Shown here: positions 27,100-36,039 of the stretch, piece by piece
Position numbering within the stretch: the first letter of the stretch is position 1
Layout of the letters: every line of letters starts with the position of its first letter
DNA from: Cohnella algarum
Lineage (GTDB): Bacteria; Bacillota; Bacilli; Paenibacillales; Paenibacillaceae
Length of the DNA: 64,000 nucleotides
Direction of reading: 5' to 3'
NCBI RefSeq assembly: GCF_016937515.1
Contig: NZ_JAFHKM010000002.1
Location: forward strand, 4,335,001-4,399,000
Notes under the pieces: generated by a model
What the model was told of the DNA's origin: nothing
The model's database searches: none
The model's input: only the letters and a program-made list of their open reading frames with translations
Made by a program: the position numbers and the translations under genes

Positions 27100-28005
27100 A
27101 TGCAACGGTTGGTCGCGGAATTGGAACAAGCCCGAGTCGGGCGCGTGAAGCTGAACGAATCGCTCGCCGAACATACGACCTGGAAAATCGGCGGACCGGC
27201 GGATCTCTTCATCGTTCCCGAATCCCGCGAACAATTGTCCGGCGCGCTCGGGATTTTGCATCGGCACGGGATTCCCTGGACTCCGCTCGGCCGCGGATCC
27301 AACACGCTCGTCTCCGACAAAGGAATTCGGGGCGCCGTCATCAAACTGGGCAATGGGTTCGACCGCATCGATTTCGACAACAACGCCGTTTGCGCCGGAG
27401 CGTCCTATTCCTTCATCAAGCTGTCGGTCATGGCCGGAAAGCAGGGCCTCACCGGACTGGAATTCGCGGGAGGAATTCCCGGTTCGGTAGGCGGAGCCGT
27501 CTACATGAACGCCGGAGCGCACGGTTCCGACGTGTCGCGCATTTTAAAGTCGGCCGATATCGTCTGGGAGGACGGTAGCAGCGGGACGTACGGAAAGGAT
27601 CAACTGGATTTCGGCTATCGCCATTCGATCCTGCATGAACGCCGGGGCATCGTAACGGATGCGACGTTCGTCCTTGAACAAGGCGATCGCAAGGAAATCG
27701 CCGCCGTTATGGCGACGTACAAGGAGAGGCGGCTGCGCACCCAACCCCTGCAAGCGGCTTGCGCGGGCAGCGTGTTCCGCAATCCGCCGAACGATTATTC
27801 CGCGCGGCTCATCGAGGCCGCAGGATTGAAAGGCGCCCGCGAAGGCGGGGCCGAGGTTTCCCTTCTGCACGCCAACTTTATCGTCAATCACGGCGGAGCA
27901 ACGGCCGAGGACGTCCTCGCCCTCATGGAGCGGGTTCAAAACACCGTCGAGGACCGTTTCGGAATCCGATTGGTGCCGGAGGTTCTATTGATGGGCGAAC
28001 GGTAA
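27100..28005 (+). CDS. murB: UDP-N-acetylenolpyruvoylglucosamine reductase
   Basis: 301 residues, type II MurB. FAD-binding segments HTTWKIGGPADLF (about 24-36), PLGRGSNTLVSDKGI, and GLEFAGGIPGSVGGAV (about 114-129); the C-terminal SVFRNP segment holds the catalytic serine region. It reduces the enolpyruvyl group to give UDP-MurNAc. GGGAGGA precedes the ATG. murA follows 16 bases later. Confidence 0.95.
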   Translation: MQRLVAELEQARVGRVKLNESLAEHTTWKIGGPADLFIVPESREQLSGALGILHRHGIPWTPLGRGSNTLVSDKGIRGAVIKLGNGFDRIDFDNNAVCAGASYSFIKLSVMAGKQGLTGLEFAGGIPGSVGGAVYMNAGAHGSDVSRILKSADIVWEDGSSGTYGKDQLDFGYRHSILHERRGIVTDATFVLEQGDRKEIAAVMATYKERRLRTQPLQAACAGSVFRNPPNDYSARLIEAAGLKGAREGGAEVSLLHANFIVNHGGATAEDVLALMERVQNTVEDRFGIRLVPEVLLMGER

Positions 28006-28021
28006 TCCGGAGGTGAAACCC

Positions 28022-29305
28022 TTGGACAATTTGGTGATTGAAGGCGGCACGCCGCTTTCGGGCACCATTCGCATCCACGGAGCCAAAAACGCCGCTCTGC
28101 CGATTCTGGCCGCCAGCTTGCTGGCCGAAGGAACGGTAACGATTCGCAACGTACCCCGATTGCTCGACATTCAAGTGATGCTCGACATTTTGCAAAATCT
28201 TGGCTGCCGCGCCAGCCGTCAGGACGAGGAAATCAAGGTCGACGGCGCGCTGGCTTCCTCCTCGCACGTTCCGGAGGTCCTGATGCGCCAGATGCGGTCT
28301 TCGGTTTTTTTGATGGGACCGCTGCTTGCCCGCTTCGGCGAAGTGCAGGTGTACCAGCCCGGAGGCTGCGCGATCGGCGAGCGTAAAATCGATTTGCACC
28401 TGCGGGGGCTGGAGGCGCTCGGCGCGGAAATCCAGGCGATGGGCAACCGGATCGTCTGCAGGGCGAAACGGCTGCGCGGCGCGGAAATCATCTTGGACTT
28501 TCCCAGCGTCGGCGCGACGGAAAACGTTATGATGGCGGCCGTTCTGGCCGAAGGCCGGACGACGATCGTCGGCGCGGCCCGCGAGCCGGAAATCCAGGAT
28601 TTGGCGAAGTTTTTGAACGCTATGGGCGCCTGTGTCCGCGGGGCCGGCACGGATACGATAACCATCGAAGGCGTGTCGTCGCTCTCCGGGTGCGAATTCG
28701 AAGTGATTCCGGACCGGATCGTGACGGGGACGGTCATGGTCGCCGCCGCGGCGACGAAAGGCGACGTCTCGCTCGCCGGTGCCGAGCCCAGGCATCTTAC
28801 CGCTCTCATCCATGTGCTGCGGCGCGCCGGTGTTCAAATTCAAATCGAAAATGATATAATAAAAGTCTGCGCGGCCGCTCGTCCGCGCGCCGTGCCTCGG
28901 GTCGTGACCTCGCCGTATCCGGCGTTTCCGACCGATTTGCAGGCGCAACTGATGATTTTGCTGTCGCTGGCCGACGGCGTAAGCGTCATTAAGGAAACCG
29001 TGTTCGAAGGCCGCTTCAAACATGTCGACGAGCTTTGCCGCATGGGGGCCGACATCCGGACCGATTTGAACAACGCCTTTATCCGCGGCGTGCCGAAGCT
29101 GTTCGGAACGACGGTGGAAGCGACGGATTTAAGGGCCGGTGCCGCGCTTGTCATCGCGGGACTCGCGGCGGAAGGCCGGACGGTCATCGAGCAGGTTCAT
29201 CATATCGACAGGGGATATGATCGGATAGAAGAGATGTTCGGCCGATTGGGAGGCCGGATTGTCAGACAGTGCAGCGACAGGGCCAATATCGCGGCTTTTC
29301 GCTGA
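28022..29305 (+). CDS. murA: UDP-N-acetylglucosamine 1-carboxyvinyltransferase
   Basis: 427 residues from TTG 28022, with GGAGGTGA six bases upstream; a GTG at 28013 would overlap that site. HGAKNAALPILAA near residue 19 and the active-site loop PGGCAIGERKIDLH with Cys116, the residue alkylated by fosfomycin. It commits UDP-GlcNAc to peptidoglycan synthesis. Followed by a terminator. Confidence 0.95.
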   Translation: MDNLVIEGGTPLSGTIRIHGAKNAALPILAASLLAEGTVTIRNVPRLLDIQVMLDILQNLGCRASRQDEEIKVDGALASSSHVPEVLMRQMRSSVFLMGPLLARFGEVQVYQPGGCAIGERKIDLHLRGLEALGAEIQAMGNRIVCRAKRLRGAEIILDFPSVGATENVMMAAVLAEGRTTIVGAAREPEIQDLAKFLNAMGACVRGAGTDTITIEGVSSLSGCEFEVIPDRIVTGTVMVAAAATKGDVSLAGAEPRHLTALIHVLRRAGVQIQIENDIIKVCAAARPRAVPRVVTSPYPAFPTDLQAQLMILLSLADGVSVIKETVFEGRFKHVDELCRMGADIRTDLNNAFIRGVPKLFGTTVEATDLRAGAALVIAGLAAEGRTVIEQVHHIDRGYDRIEEMFGRLGGRIVRQCSDRANIAAFR

Positions 29306-29309
29306 GGGG

Positions 29310-29353
29310 TTCCCCGCTGAAGCTTAACCCCATTCTTTGGCGGGGGATTTTTA
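29310..29353 (+). terminator. terminator after murA
   Basis: TCCCCGC-TGAAG pairs with CTTTG-GCGGGGGA around an A/C-rich loop, followed by five Ts. It would separate the mur genes from divIB. Confidence 0.75.
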
Positions 29354-29424
29354 TAGGCTGACCGGGACAAGCCGCATGGGGGCCGAGCGGAGGACCCGAA
29401 CGGAACGGGGGGAGGAGGAGCGAG

Positions 29425-30180
29425 ATGGCAGAGCGGATACCCGCGTTGAAAAGAACGTCCGCAGAAGGCGAAGCGGCGCCGCGCCGCAAGGGCGGAAAGC
29501 TGCTGTGGATCGTTTTTGTTTTGTTCGTCGTCGTGATGATCTTCTTGTTTTTCCGCTCCTCCTTGTCGAAAGTATCGTCCGTTCAAATTTCCGGAAACGT
29601 GCACGTCACGGCGGAAGACGTCATGTCCGCCGGAACGGTGCGGGAAGGCGATTCGTTTTTCTTCCCGGGCGCGGAGGAGATGGAGCGGCGCATTCGCGAG
29701 CTTCCGCCGGTCGAATCCGTCAAGGTGACGAAGCGTTTTCCGGGCAAGATCGAAATTGCCGTGAAGGAATTCGAAGAGGTCGCCGTCGAGCTCGACGAAA
29801 CCGGAAAGACGCTCGTCGTGCTGGCGAGCGGGATCGCGGTTCCGGTGTCCGGAGATTTGCCGGACAAGCCGGTGCTGACCGGCTGGTCGGAAATGGAAGC
29901 GCAGCGAAGCGCGCTGTGCGTCGCGCTCGGCCAGCTGCCGGACTCTCTGCTGAGAGATTTGTCCCAGATCGCCCCCGATCCTTCTTCCGCCTATCCGGAC
30001 CGGATCAAAATCTTTACCCGTTCCCGTTTCGAAGTGACGACGACGATCGAAAGGCTCCCCGAGAAGACGACCGTCCTTTCGGAAATCGTGGAAAACCGGG
30101 AACCCGGAAAAGTCGTTCTCCTCGAAGCGGATACGTACAGGCCTTTTTCGGCACAAACTGAGCCGGATAGCGCGGGATAA
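29425..30180 (+). CDS. divIB: cell division protein DivIB/FtsQ
   Basis: 251 residues. Basic cytoplasmic tail, membrane helix about 29-48, POTRA domain about 50-120 (VSSVQISGNVHVTAEDV, then PPVESVKVTKRFPGKIEIAV), and a beta domain to the end. It is part of the extracellular DivIB-FtsL-DivIC complex at the septum. Position between murA and ftsA matches other Bacillales. GGGGAGGAGGAG precedes the ATG. Confidence 0.9.
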   Translation: MAERIPALKRTSAEGEAAPRRKGGKLLWIVFVLFVVVMIFLFFRSSLSKVSSVQISGNVHVTAEDVMSAGTVREGDSFFFPGAEEMERRIRELPPVESVKVTKRFPGKIEIAVKEFEEVAVELDETGKTLVVLASGIAVPVSGDLPDKPVLTGWSEMEAQRSALCVALGQLPDSLLRDLSQIAPDPSSAYPDRIKIFTRSRFEVTTTIERLPEKTTVLSEIVENREPGKVVLLEADTYRPFSAQTEPDSAG

Positions 30181-30402
30181 TCTTTTAAACTAAGGAAATG
30201 GACTCTACTCAACTGCCGAAAACAGTGCTAGAATTTCTTTTATGGACTTCCGGGAATTCACAGTCTGAAAGGAATAATTTTCACGCCCGATTTTATGAAA
30301 AAATTTGTTGAAAAAAGAGGGAAAACCTCGCAGACGTTGAATATGTAGAGGAAGCGTCCCATATCATAGCCATTTCATCGAACCAACGGGAGGTGCCACC
30401 GG

Positions 30403-31647
30403 TTGAGCAGCAACGACCTCATCGTCAGCTTGGACATAGGCACATCTAAAGTCCGGGTGATCATCGGGGAAATAAGCAACGGGGCCATCAATATTATAGG
30501 CGTCGGTTCCGCGGATTCCGAAGGCATCCGCAAAGGCGCCATTGTCGATATCGATCAAACCGTACAATCGATCCGCAACGCGGTCGATCATGCCGAGCGC
30601 ATGGTCGGCATCACCATTAGCGAAGTTTACGTCGGAATCGCCGGCAATCATATCTCGCTGCAGAGCAATCACGGCGTCGTCGCCGTTTCCAACGAAGACC
30701 GGGAGATCGGCGAAGAGGATATCGAGCGTGTCCTGCAAGCGGCAAAAGTCGTCGCCCTGCCGCCCGAGCGGGAAATTATCGGCCTGCTGCCGAAGCAGTT
30801 TCTCGTCGACGGCTTGACGGGCATTCAGGATCCGCGCGGTATGATCGGCGTTCGCCTCGAAGTGGAGTGCACGATTATTACCGGCACGAAAGCGGCCGTA
30901 CATAATTTGATGCGCTGCGTGGAGAAGGCCGGCCTGAAAATTTCCGGCATCGTGCTGATGTCTCTGGCATCGGGAATGATGGCGCTGACCAAGGACGAAA
31001 AGCAGATGGGAACGGTGCTCGCCGACATCGGCGCCGGCGCCACGACCATCGCGATTTTCGAAGGAGGCAGCCTTGCGGCGGTCTCCACCTTGCCGATCGG
31101 CGGCGATTACGTGACGAGCGACATATGCTACGGGCTGAAGACGCAAACCGAACATGCGGAGAAGATCAAGCTAAAGTACGGTTGCGCCCGTGCCGAAGAT
31201 GCAGACGAGGATCAGAAATTCAAGGTGATGCGCGTCGGCAGCAACGTGGAGAAGGATTTTTCCCAATACGAGCTGGCGATCATCGTCGAACCGCGCATGC
31301 AGGAAATCTTTCAAATGATCCGGCAGGAAGTGAAACGGCTCGGTTATTTGGACAAGATCAACGGTTACGTGCTTACGGGCGGATCGGTATCGATGCCCGG
31401 CGTGCTGGCGCTTGCCCAGACCGAACTGGAATCCAATGTCCGAATTGCGGTGCCCGATTTTATCGGAGTGCGCGATCCGTCGTTCAGCAGCGGTGTCGGC
31501 ATGATTCAGTACGTCATGAAGTATGTTCGAACGCATGGCGCGTCCGCTTCCAAACGCCCGTCCAAAAGCAAGTCAACGGGGGGAACGGCGCCGACCAAGC
31601 CCGGCATCAAGGAATGGTTCAAAAACATTTTCAAAGAATTTATTTGA
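30403..31647 (+). CDS. ftsA: cell division protein FtsA
   Basis: 414 residues from TTG, with GGGAGG 10 bases upstream. Actin-like ATPase: phosphate-1 loop SLDIGTSKVRVIIG (about 9-22), phosphate-2 ADIGAGATTIAIF, adenosine motif VLTGGSVSMPG. The C-terminal amphipathic helix GIKEWFKNIFKEFI is the membrane-targeting sequence. It tethers FtsZ to the membrane. The 222-base gap before it is AT-rich and probably holds a promoter, but I could not settle on one. Confidence 0.95.
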   Translation: MSSNDLIVSLDIGTSKVRVIIGEISNGAINIIGVGSADSEGIRKGAIVDIDQTVQSIRNAVDHAERMVGITISEVYVGIAGNHISLQSNHGVVAVSNEDREIGEEDIERVLQAAKVVALPPEREIIGLLPKQFLVDGLTGIQDPRGMIGVRLEVECTIITGTKAAVHNLMRCVEKAGLKISGIVLMSLASGMMALTKDEKQMGTVLADIGAGATTIAIFEGGSLAAVSTLPIGGDYVTSDICYGLKTQTEHAEKIKLKYGCARAEDADEDQKFKVMRVGSNVEKDFSQYELAIIVEPRMQEIFQMIRQEVKRLGYLDKINGYVLTGGSVSMPGVLALAQTELESNVRIAVPDFIGVRDPSFSSGVGMIQYVMKYVRTHGASASKRPSKSKSTGGTAPTKPGIKEWFKNIFKEFI

Positions 31648-31698
31648 ACCGCCGCTCAGGACGGATCAAGCAAGCGATGCGAGGAGGAAAATGGAAAT

Positions 31699-32850
31699 AT
31701 GTTGGAGTTTGATTTTGAAATGGAACCGCTCGCTCAAATTAAAGTGATCGGAGTCGGCGGCGGCGGCAGCAACGCCGTCAACCGCATGATCGAAAACGGA
31801 GTGAAGGGCGTCGAGTTCATTACGGTGAACACCGACGCTCAAGCGCTGCAGCTGACCAAATCGGAACAAAAGCTGCAAATCGGCGATAAATTGACCCGCG
31901 GACTCGGCGCCGGCGCCAACCCGGAAGTCGGCAAAAAAGCGGCCGAAGAATCCAAAGAGCTCATCATGAGCGGACTTCGCGGTTCCGATATGGTATTCGT
32001 CACGGCGGGAATGGGCGGCGGCACGGGTACGGGGGCCGCTCCGGTCATTGCGGAACTCGCGAAAGAATGCGGGGCGCTGACGGTAGGCGTCGTGACGCGC
32101 CCGTTCACGTTCGAAGGCCGCAAACGGTCGACGCAGGCCGAGCAAGGCATCGAAGCGTTGAAAGAGAAAGTCGACACGCTGATCGTCATCCCGAACGACA
32201 GGCTGCTCGAAATCGTCGACAAGAAGACGCCGATGATGGAAGCGTTCCGCGAGGCGGACAACGTCCTGAAGCAGGCCGTTCAAGGCATTTCCGACCTCAT
32301 CGCGGTGCCCGGGCTGATCAACCTCGACTTCGCGGACGTCAAGACGATCATGACCGAGCGCGGCTCCGCCCTGATGGGCATCGGCATCGCAACCGGCGAA
32401 AATCGCGCGATGGAAGCCGCCCGCAAGGCGATCATGAGCCCGCTGCTGGAAACGTCCATCGACGGCGCACGCGGCATCATCATGAACATTACCGGCGGCT
32501 CGAATTTGTCGCTGTTCGAAGTAAACGAAGCCGCCGAAATCGTCATTGCCGCTTCCGACCCGGAAGTGAACATGATTTTCGGCGCCAGCATCGACGACAG
32601 CATGAAGGACGAGATCAAGGTAACCGTCATCGCGACGGGATTCGAGCACAAGCCGGCCGCCGCTCCGCAGCGCCGTCCGCAAATGCCGGCATCGGCGCCG
32701 CAAGCGCAGCAGCATGCGGAAACGCATGAGACGCAGCGCCCCGCTTCGTCCGGGGGCAATCTGCGGCCTTTCGGCAGCAGCAACAATACGTCCAGCGACC
32801 ATCTGGACATTCCCGCCTTTTTGCGGAATCGCCCGCGCGGCGATCGTTAA
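31699..32850 (+). CDS. ftsZ: cell division protein FtsZ
   Basis: 383 residues. N-terminal [17 protein letters not shown], tubulin signature GGGTGTG at 106-112, T7 loop [10 protein letters not shown], a glutamine/proline-rich linker (about 320-365) and the C-terminal peptide DIPAFLRNR that binds FtsA and SepF. It polymerises with GTP into the division ring. GGAGG is 11 bases before the ATG. A strong terminator follows, marking the end of the dcw cluster. Confidence 0.97.
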   Translation: MLEFDFEMEPLAQIKVIGVGGGGSNAVNRMIENGVKGVEFITVNTDAQALQLTKSEQKLQIGDKLTRGLGAGANPEVGKKAAEESKELIMSGLRGSDMVFVTAGMGGGTGTGAAPVIAELAKECGALTVGVVTRPFTFEGRKRSTQAEQGIEALKEKVDTLIVIPNDRLLEIVDKKTPMMEAFREADNVLKQAVQGISDLIAVPGLINLDFADVKTIMTERGSALMGIGIATGENRAMEAARKAIMSPLLETSIDGARGIIMNITGGSNLSLFEVNEAAEIVIAASDPEVNMIFGASIDDSMKDEIKVTVIATGFEHKPAAAPQRRPQMPASAPQAQQHAETHETQRPASSGGNLRPFGSSNNTSSDHLDIPAFLRNRPRGDR

Positions 32851-32865
32851 TCGGCTATCCAGCGA

Positions 32866-32898
32866 ACCCCCTTTCCGGCTTCCGGAAAGGGGGTTTTT
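32866..32898 (+). terminator. rho-independent terminator after ftsZ
   Basis: AACCCCCTTTCCGG pairs perfectly with CCGGAAAGGGGGTT around a two-base centre, then a T run. Confidence 0.93.
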
Positions 32899-32920
32899 CG
32901 TTGGCCGCCTGCCGTCCGAG

Positions 32921-33180
32921 TCGTCGCTTATGCGGATGGGGCGCGCGCGAAGATCGGCGTAACGTGTTATCGCTTAAGTGAAGGGGGCGCGCGAAGTGCG
33001 GCAATCCGGAGTCGTCGCTTAAGTGGAGAGGGTGCGCGAAGAGCGGCAGTCCGGAGTCTTCGCTGAAGTGGAAGGGCGCAACTAACCGGAAACGATGTCG
33101 TCGCCCAGGCAAGGGGAGGTCGTGTGGCGGTCCGATCATCGCTTAGGCGAAGGAGAGATTGCGTTAAGTGACGGTCATCG
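32921..33180. repeat. 45-46 bp tandem repeat beginning CGCTTAAGTG (family R4)
   Basis: Units start at 32925, 32971, 33016, 33061, 33102 and 33140 (spacings 46, 45, 45, 41, 38). The best two units share CGCTTAAGTG, GCGCGAAG and CCGGAGTC; outer units decay. No ribosome site with a convincing frame is seen. Seen only here in the window. Confidence 0.75.
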
Positions 33181-33189
33181 GTATGCCTA

Positions 33190-33380
33190 GGTTGGATTTT
33201 ATCCACTCTACGAAGCTAAAAACGGAGGGACCGCTGTCTAGAGTGGATTTTATCCAACGAAGAGCTTGAAATTGGGGTGAAACCTCCGAAAAGGCCTCTC
33301 CCGATTGGACAAAATCCAACGAAGGCATTGAGTTTCGCGAAAAAGCCGTTTTTGATTGGACAAAATCCAACGAAGCATCG
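33190..33380. repeat. four-dyad array with 51/62/51 bp spacing (family R1), second copy
   Basis: GG of each dyad lies at 33194, 33245, 33307 and 33358, the same spacings as at 11.1 kb. The inverted pair 33191-33210 and 33239-33258 is 20 bases long with a 28-base loop, identical to the first copy; AAAAAGCCGTTTTT again sits before the fourth dyad. The sequence between dyads is more diverged than the dyads. Confidence 0.88.
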
Positions 33381-33429
33381 TCTTCTTTCGAATGTAGTCC
33401 GACTCCTCCTCCTAACTGCTCGATTGTAC

Positions 33430-33545
33430 CGGGGAAATTCGCCTTTTGATCGCTTCTCACCCGCAGGTCGCCGTTCCCGCCCTCATGTCCGCCCACGCAT
33501 CCGAACATCGCCAATGAACCGAAAGTTTCGCCCTCATGGCCACGT
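33430..33545. repeat. TTCGCCC/CGCCCTCATG motif cluster (family R3), second copy
   Basis: The motif aligns at 33440, 33478 and 33529 (spacings 38 and 51). It follows the R1 array, as at 11.3 kb. No gene is evident in 33381-33590. Confidence 0.5.
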
Positions 33546-33589
33546 GGCGCAGTCGACCAGGTTGCGCGTGCTTGCCAAGTTTGACGTAA

Positions 33590-33835
33590 CATGCCAGATC
33601 GCCGCGCCGCGCCGTGCGCTAGATCGCGCTGCACCAGTGCCAGATCGCCGCGCCGCACCGTGCGCAAGATCGCGCTGCACCAGCGTCAGATCGCCACGCC
33701 GCGCCGTGCGCCAGATCGCCGCGCCGCGCCGTGCGCCAGATCGCCGCGCCGCGCCGTGCGCAAGATCGCGCTGCACCAGCGCCAGATCGCGCCGCGCCGT
33801 GCGCCAGATCGCGCCGCACTGTGCGCCAGATGACA
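33590..33835. repeat. GC-rich tandem repeat alternating 25 and 21 bp units (family R5)
   Basis: AGATCG or AGATG starts eleven units at 33596, 33621, 33642, 33667, 33688, 33713, 33738, 33763, 33784, 33806 and 33828. Long units carry GCCGCGCCGCGCCGTGCGC, short units CGCTGCACCAG. The 25+21 pair makes a 46-bp higher-order unit. Composition is nearly all G and C. It ends about 55 bases upstream of the next promoter. Confidence 0.88.
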
Positions 33836-33889
33836 CGGGCGTCTGGCGGCTTGAGCGGCGCCGCCCATTTCCTTTTTTCTTCAGAAACG

Positions 33890-33940
33890 TTGACAGGAGT
33901 TCGAACATGTTATATGGTTAATTACAAGAGTAATTAACCA
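33890..33940 (+). promoter_or_regulatory. promoter and palindromic operator of the YtrA-type regulator operon
   Basis: TTGACA at about 33890-33895 is followed after 17 bases by TATATG. Overlapping the -10 and start region is a perfect palindrome, GGTTAATTAC-AAGA-GTAATTAACC (about 33917-33940), 10-bp arms with a 4-base centre. This is the usual form of a YtrA/GntR operator and implies autorepression. Coordinates may be off by one base. Confidence 0.85.
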
Positions 33941-33956
33941 GTTAGGGGGAGGGGCA

Positions 33957-34328
33957 ATGGGCGTTCAAATGGATGACAGCCGTCCGATTTTTCTGCAAAT
34001 CGCCGAACGAATCGAAGACGACATTATCGACGGCGCGCTGCCGGAGGAAGGGCAGGTCCCGTCGACGAACCAGTTCGCGGCTTTTTACAAGATCAATCCG
34101 GCTACGGCGGCCAAAGGCGTCAATTTGCTCGTGGACCAAGGCATATTGTACAAGAAGCGAGGGATCGGCATGTTCGTGAAAGAAGGGGCAAGCACCGTTT
34201 TGAAAGAAAAGCGCAGGCAGCAATTTTACGACCAATATGTCGTCACGATGCTGAGGGAAGCGGAAAAGCTCGGCATTACGGCATCGCAAATCGCGGAAAT
34301 GATCCAAAAAGGGGAGGAAAGGCCATGA
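33957..34328 (+). CDS. GntR-family (YtrA subfamily) transcriptional regulator
   Basis: 123 residues. The winged helix domain (about 5-72) has SRPIFLQIAERIEDDIIDG, PSTNQFAAFYKINPATAAKG and a wing ending KKRGIGMFV; only a short C-terminal helix pair follows, as in YtrA rather than large-effector GntR proteins. It probably represses its own operon through the palindrome over its promoter. The stop codon overlaps the start of the ABC ATPase gene, so they are co-translated. YtrA-type systems often respond to cell-wall antibiotics; the signal here is unknown. Confidence 0.9.
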   Translation: MGVQMDDSRPIFLQIAERIEDDIIDGALPEEGQVPSTNQFAAFYKINPATAAKGVNLLVDQGILYKKRGIGMFVKEGASTVLKEKRRQQFYDQYVVTMLREAEKLGITASQIAEMIQKGEERP

Positions 34329-35224
34329 CGAACGTGGTGGAAGTTCGCAACTTGACCAAATCGTACGGCGATTTCAAAGCGCTCGATTCCGTCAGCTTCG
34401 CTCTCCGGGAGGATAAAATTTACGGCTTGCTCGGACGCAACGGGGCGGGCAAGACGACGATCATGCACCTGCTGACCGCGCAGCAATTTCCTTCGGGCGG
34501 GGAAGTGAACCTGTTCGGAGAAAATCCTTATGAAAACAACCGGGTGCTTGCGCGGACCTGCTTTATAAAGGAAAGCCAGAAGTACCCCGATACGTTTACC
34601 GTTCGGGACGTCATGAGCGTAGCGGCTACCCTGTTCGAGAACTGGGACCGGGAATATGCTTCCCGGCTGATCGAGGATTTTCGGCTGCCGCTGAAACGGA
34701 GAGTGAAGAAGCTCTCGCGCGGCATGCAGTCTTCGGTCGGCATCGTCGTCGGACTGGCGAGCAGGGCGCCTCTCACGATTTTCGACGAGCCTTATTTGGG
34801 GCTCGACGCCGTCGCCCGCAGCCTGTTTTACGAACATTTAATCGAGGATTACGGGAAATTCCCTCGTACGGTCATCCTCTCGACGCATCTCATCGATGAA
34901 GTGAGCCTGATGCTGGAGCACGTGCTGCTGATCGACAAAGGCAAGCTGATGATCGACGAGGACGCCGAAGCGCTGCGCGGAAGCGCCTATACGGTGACAG
35001 GGGCGGCGGCCAAGGTGGAGCGATTTTCCAAAGACAAGCAAATCATCCGGAAGGAATCGTTCGGCGGCCTGCTGTCGGTCACGATCGTCGGCCAAAGCTC
35101 GGAGTCCGAGCAGGAGGAAGCGAGAGCGTCGGGCCTCGAAACGGCGCCGGTTTCGCTTCAGCAGCTGATCGTTCATTTGACGAAAACCGAATCTTCGCAG
35201 GAAAAGGAGGGCGAGCGGAAATGA
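34325..35224 (+). CDS. ABC transporter ATP-binding protein (YtrB-like)
   Basis: 299 residues. Walker A GRNGAGKTT (about residues 39-47), signature LSRGM instead of LSGGQ, Walker B LTIFDEPYLGLD, and the His switch in LSTHLID. A C-terminal extension of about 90 residues follows the nucleotide-binding domain. Overlaps the regulator upstream and the membrane gene downstream by four bases each, so the three form one translationally coupled unit. Substrate unknown; export of, or defence against, envelope-active compounds is inference. Confidence 0.88.
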   Translation: MTNVVEVRNLTKSYGDFKALDSVSFALREDKIYGLLGRNGAGKTTIMHLLTAQQFPSGGEVNLFGENPYENNRVLARTCFIKESQKYPDTFTVRDVMSVAATLFENWDREYASRLIEDFRLPLKRRVKKLSRGMQSSVGIVVGLASRAPLTIFDEPYLGLDAVARSLFYEHLIEDYGKFPRTVILSTHLIDEVSLMLEHVLLIDKGKLMIDEDAEALRGSAYTVTGAAAKVERFSKDKQIIRKESFGGLLSVTIVGQSSESEQEEARASGLETAPVSLQQLIVHLTKTESSQEKEGERK

Positions 35225-35907
35225 ACAGGGTAGCATGCGTCGTTCGCTCCCATTCGCGCGACAAGTGGTCTTGGTACGTGCTGCCGTGGTTCGTGGTGGG
35301 CATGGCATTCGTTATCAATTGGGCCATCGGCGCCTTGGCGGCCGAGGGGGATGTTATTCAAACGGGCGGGATAGCTTCGATTTTCGTGTATATGTTTGTC
35401 AGCGGCTGCATATCGGTCACGCAATCGTTTCCGTTTCTCATCAGCTTAAGCGTAAGAAGAAGAGATTATTTTTTGGGCACGACGATCATGGCTTCGGCGG
35501 TCTGCCTGGGGTCGGCCATTTTGCTGTACGCGTTAACGGAGATCGAAAAAGCGACGGGCAGCTGGGGCATCGGGATGCGATTTTTTACGATTCCCTGGAT
35601 CGATTCGATTCCGGACGTCGGAAGGATATGGATGTACCTGATCGTTCTTCTGCTCATGTTTTTTCTCGGATTTTTCATCTCGTGCTGGCACCGGCGGTTC
35701 GGACGGATCGGCCTTTGGCTGCTGTCCATCGGGATATTCGCGGCGGTTACGCTGGCCCTCGTTCTGACGACCCGGTACGAACGGTGGGACGACCTTGGCC
35801 GATTTTTAGGCGGCTTCAGCCCTCTCGGCCTGATCTCCTGGCTTGCCGCGCCGACGGCTTTGCTGTTCGCCGGATCGTACTTGCTGTTGCGCAAGGCTAC
35901 CGTCTGA
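35221..35907 (+). CDS. membrane subunit of the YtrA-controlled ABC transporter
   Basis: 228 residues with about six membrane helices: pairs near 18-38 and 52-70, then 90-105, 130-152, 160-180 and 200-225. No enzymatic motif. Its overlap with the ATPase gene and shared operon identify it as the partner permease. The sequence resembles ABC-2-like permeases found with YtrA regulators; a specific family was not recognised. A terminator follows. Confidence 0.75.
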   Translation: MNRVACVVRSHSRDKWSWYVLPWFVVGMAFVINWAIGALAAEGDVIQTGGIASIFVYMFVSGCISVTQSFPFLISLSVRRRDYFLGTTIMASAVCLGSAILLYALTEIEKATGSWGIGMRFFTIPWIDSIPDVGRIWMYLIVLLLMFFLGFFISCWHRRFGRIGLWLLSIGIFAAVTLALVLTTRYERWDDLGRFLGGFSPLGLISWLAAPTALLFAGSYLLLRKATV

Positions 35908-35936
35908 CGGAGCGCCGTACCTATACCGAAACGCAC

Positions 35937-35966
35937 GACCGGCCGACGCGGCCGGTCTAATTTTTT
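35937..35966 (+). terminator. rho-independent terminator after the YtrA-type operon
   Basis: GACCGGCC pairs with GGCCGGTC around GACGC, followed by TAATTTTTT. Confidence 0.92.
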
Positions 35967-36039
35967 GTCGAATCTTTATAAAAAGATAAGAAACGGAGCG
36001 AAAGATTGCGTTAGAATAGAGTGGTAAAGGAGGAGAGTT

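Noticed and set aside
30181..30402. SigH or sigma-A promoter before ftsA
   Set aside because: AAAGGAATA (30268-30276) fits a SigH -35, but no GAAT-type -10 is at the right distance; no sigma-A pair has good spacing either.
33534..33908. Arg/Ala-rich frames across the GC-rich tandem repeat
   Set aside because: All six frames stay open because the repeat is nearly pure G and C and lacks stop codons; no start signals or homology.
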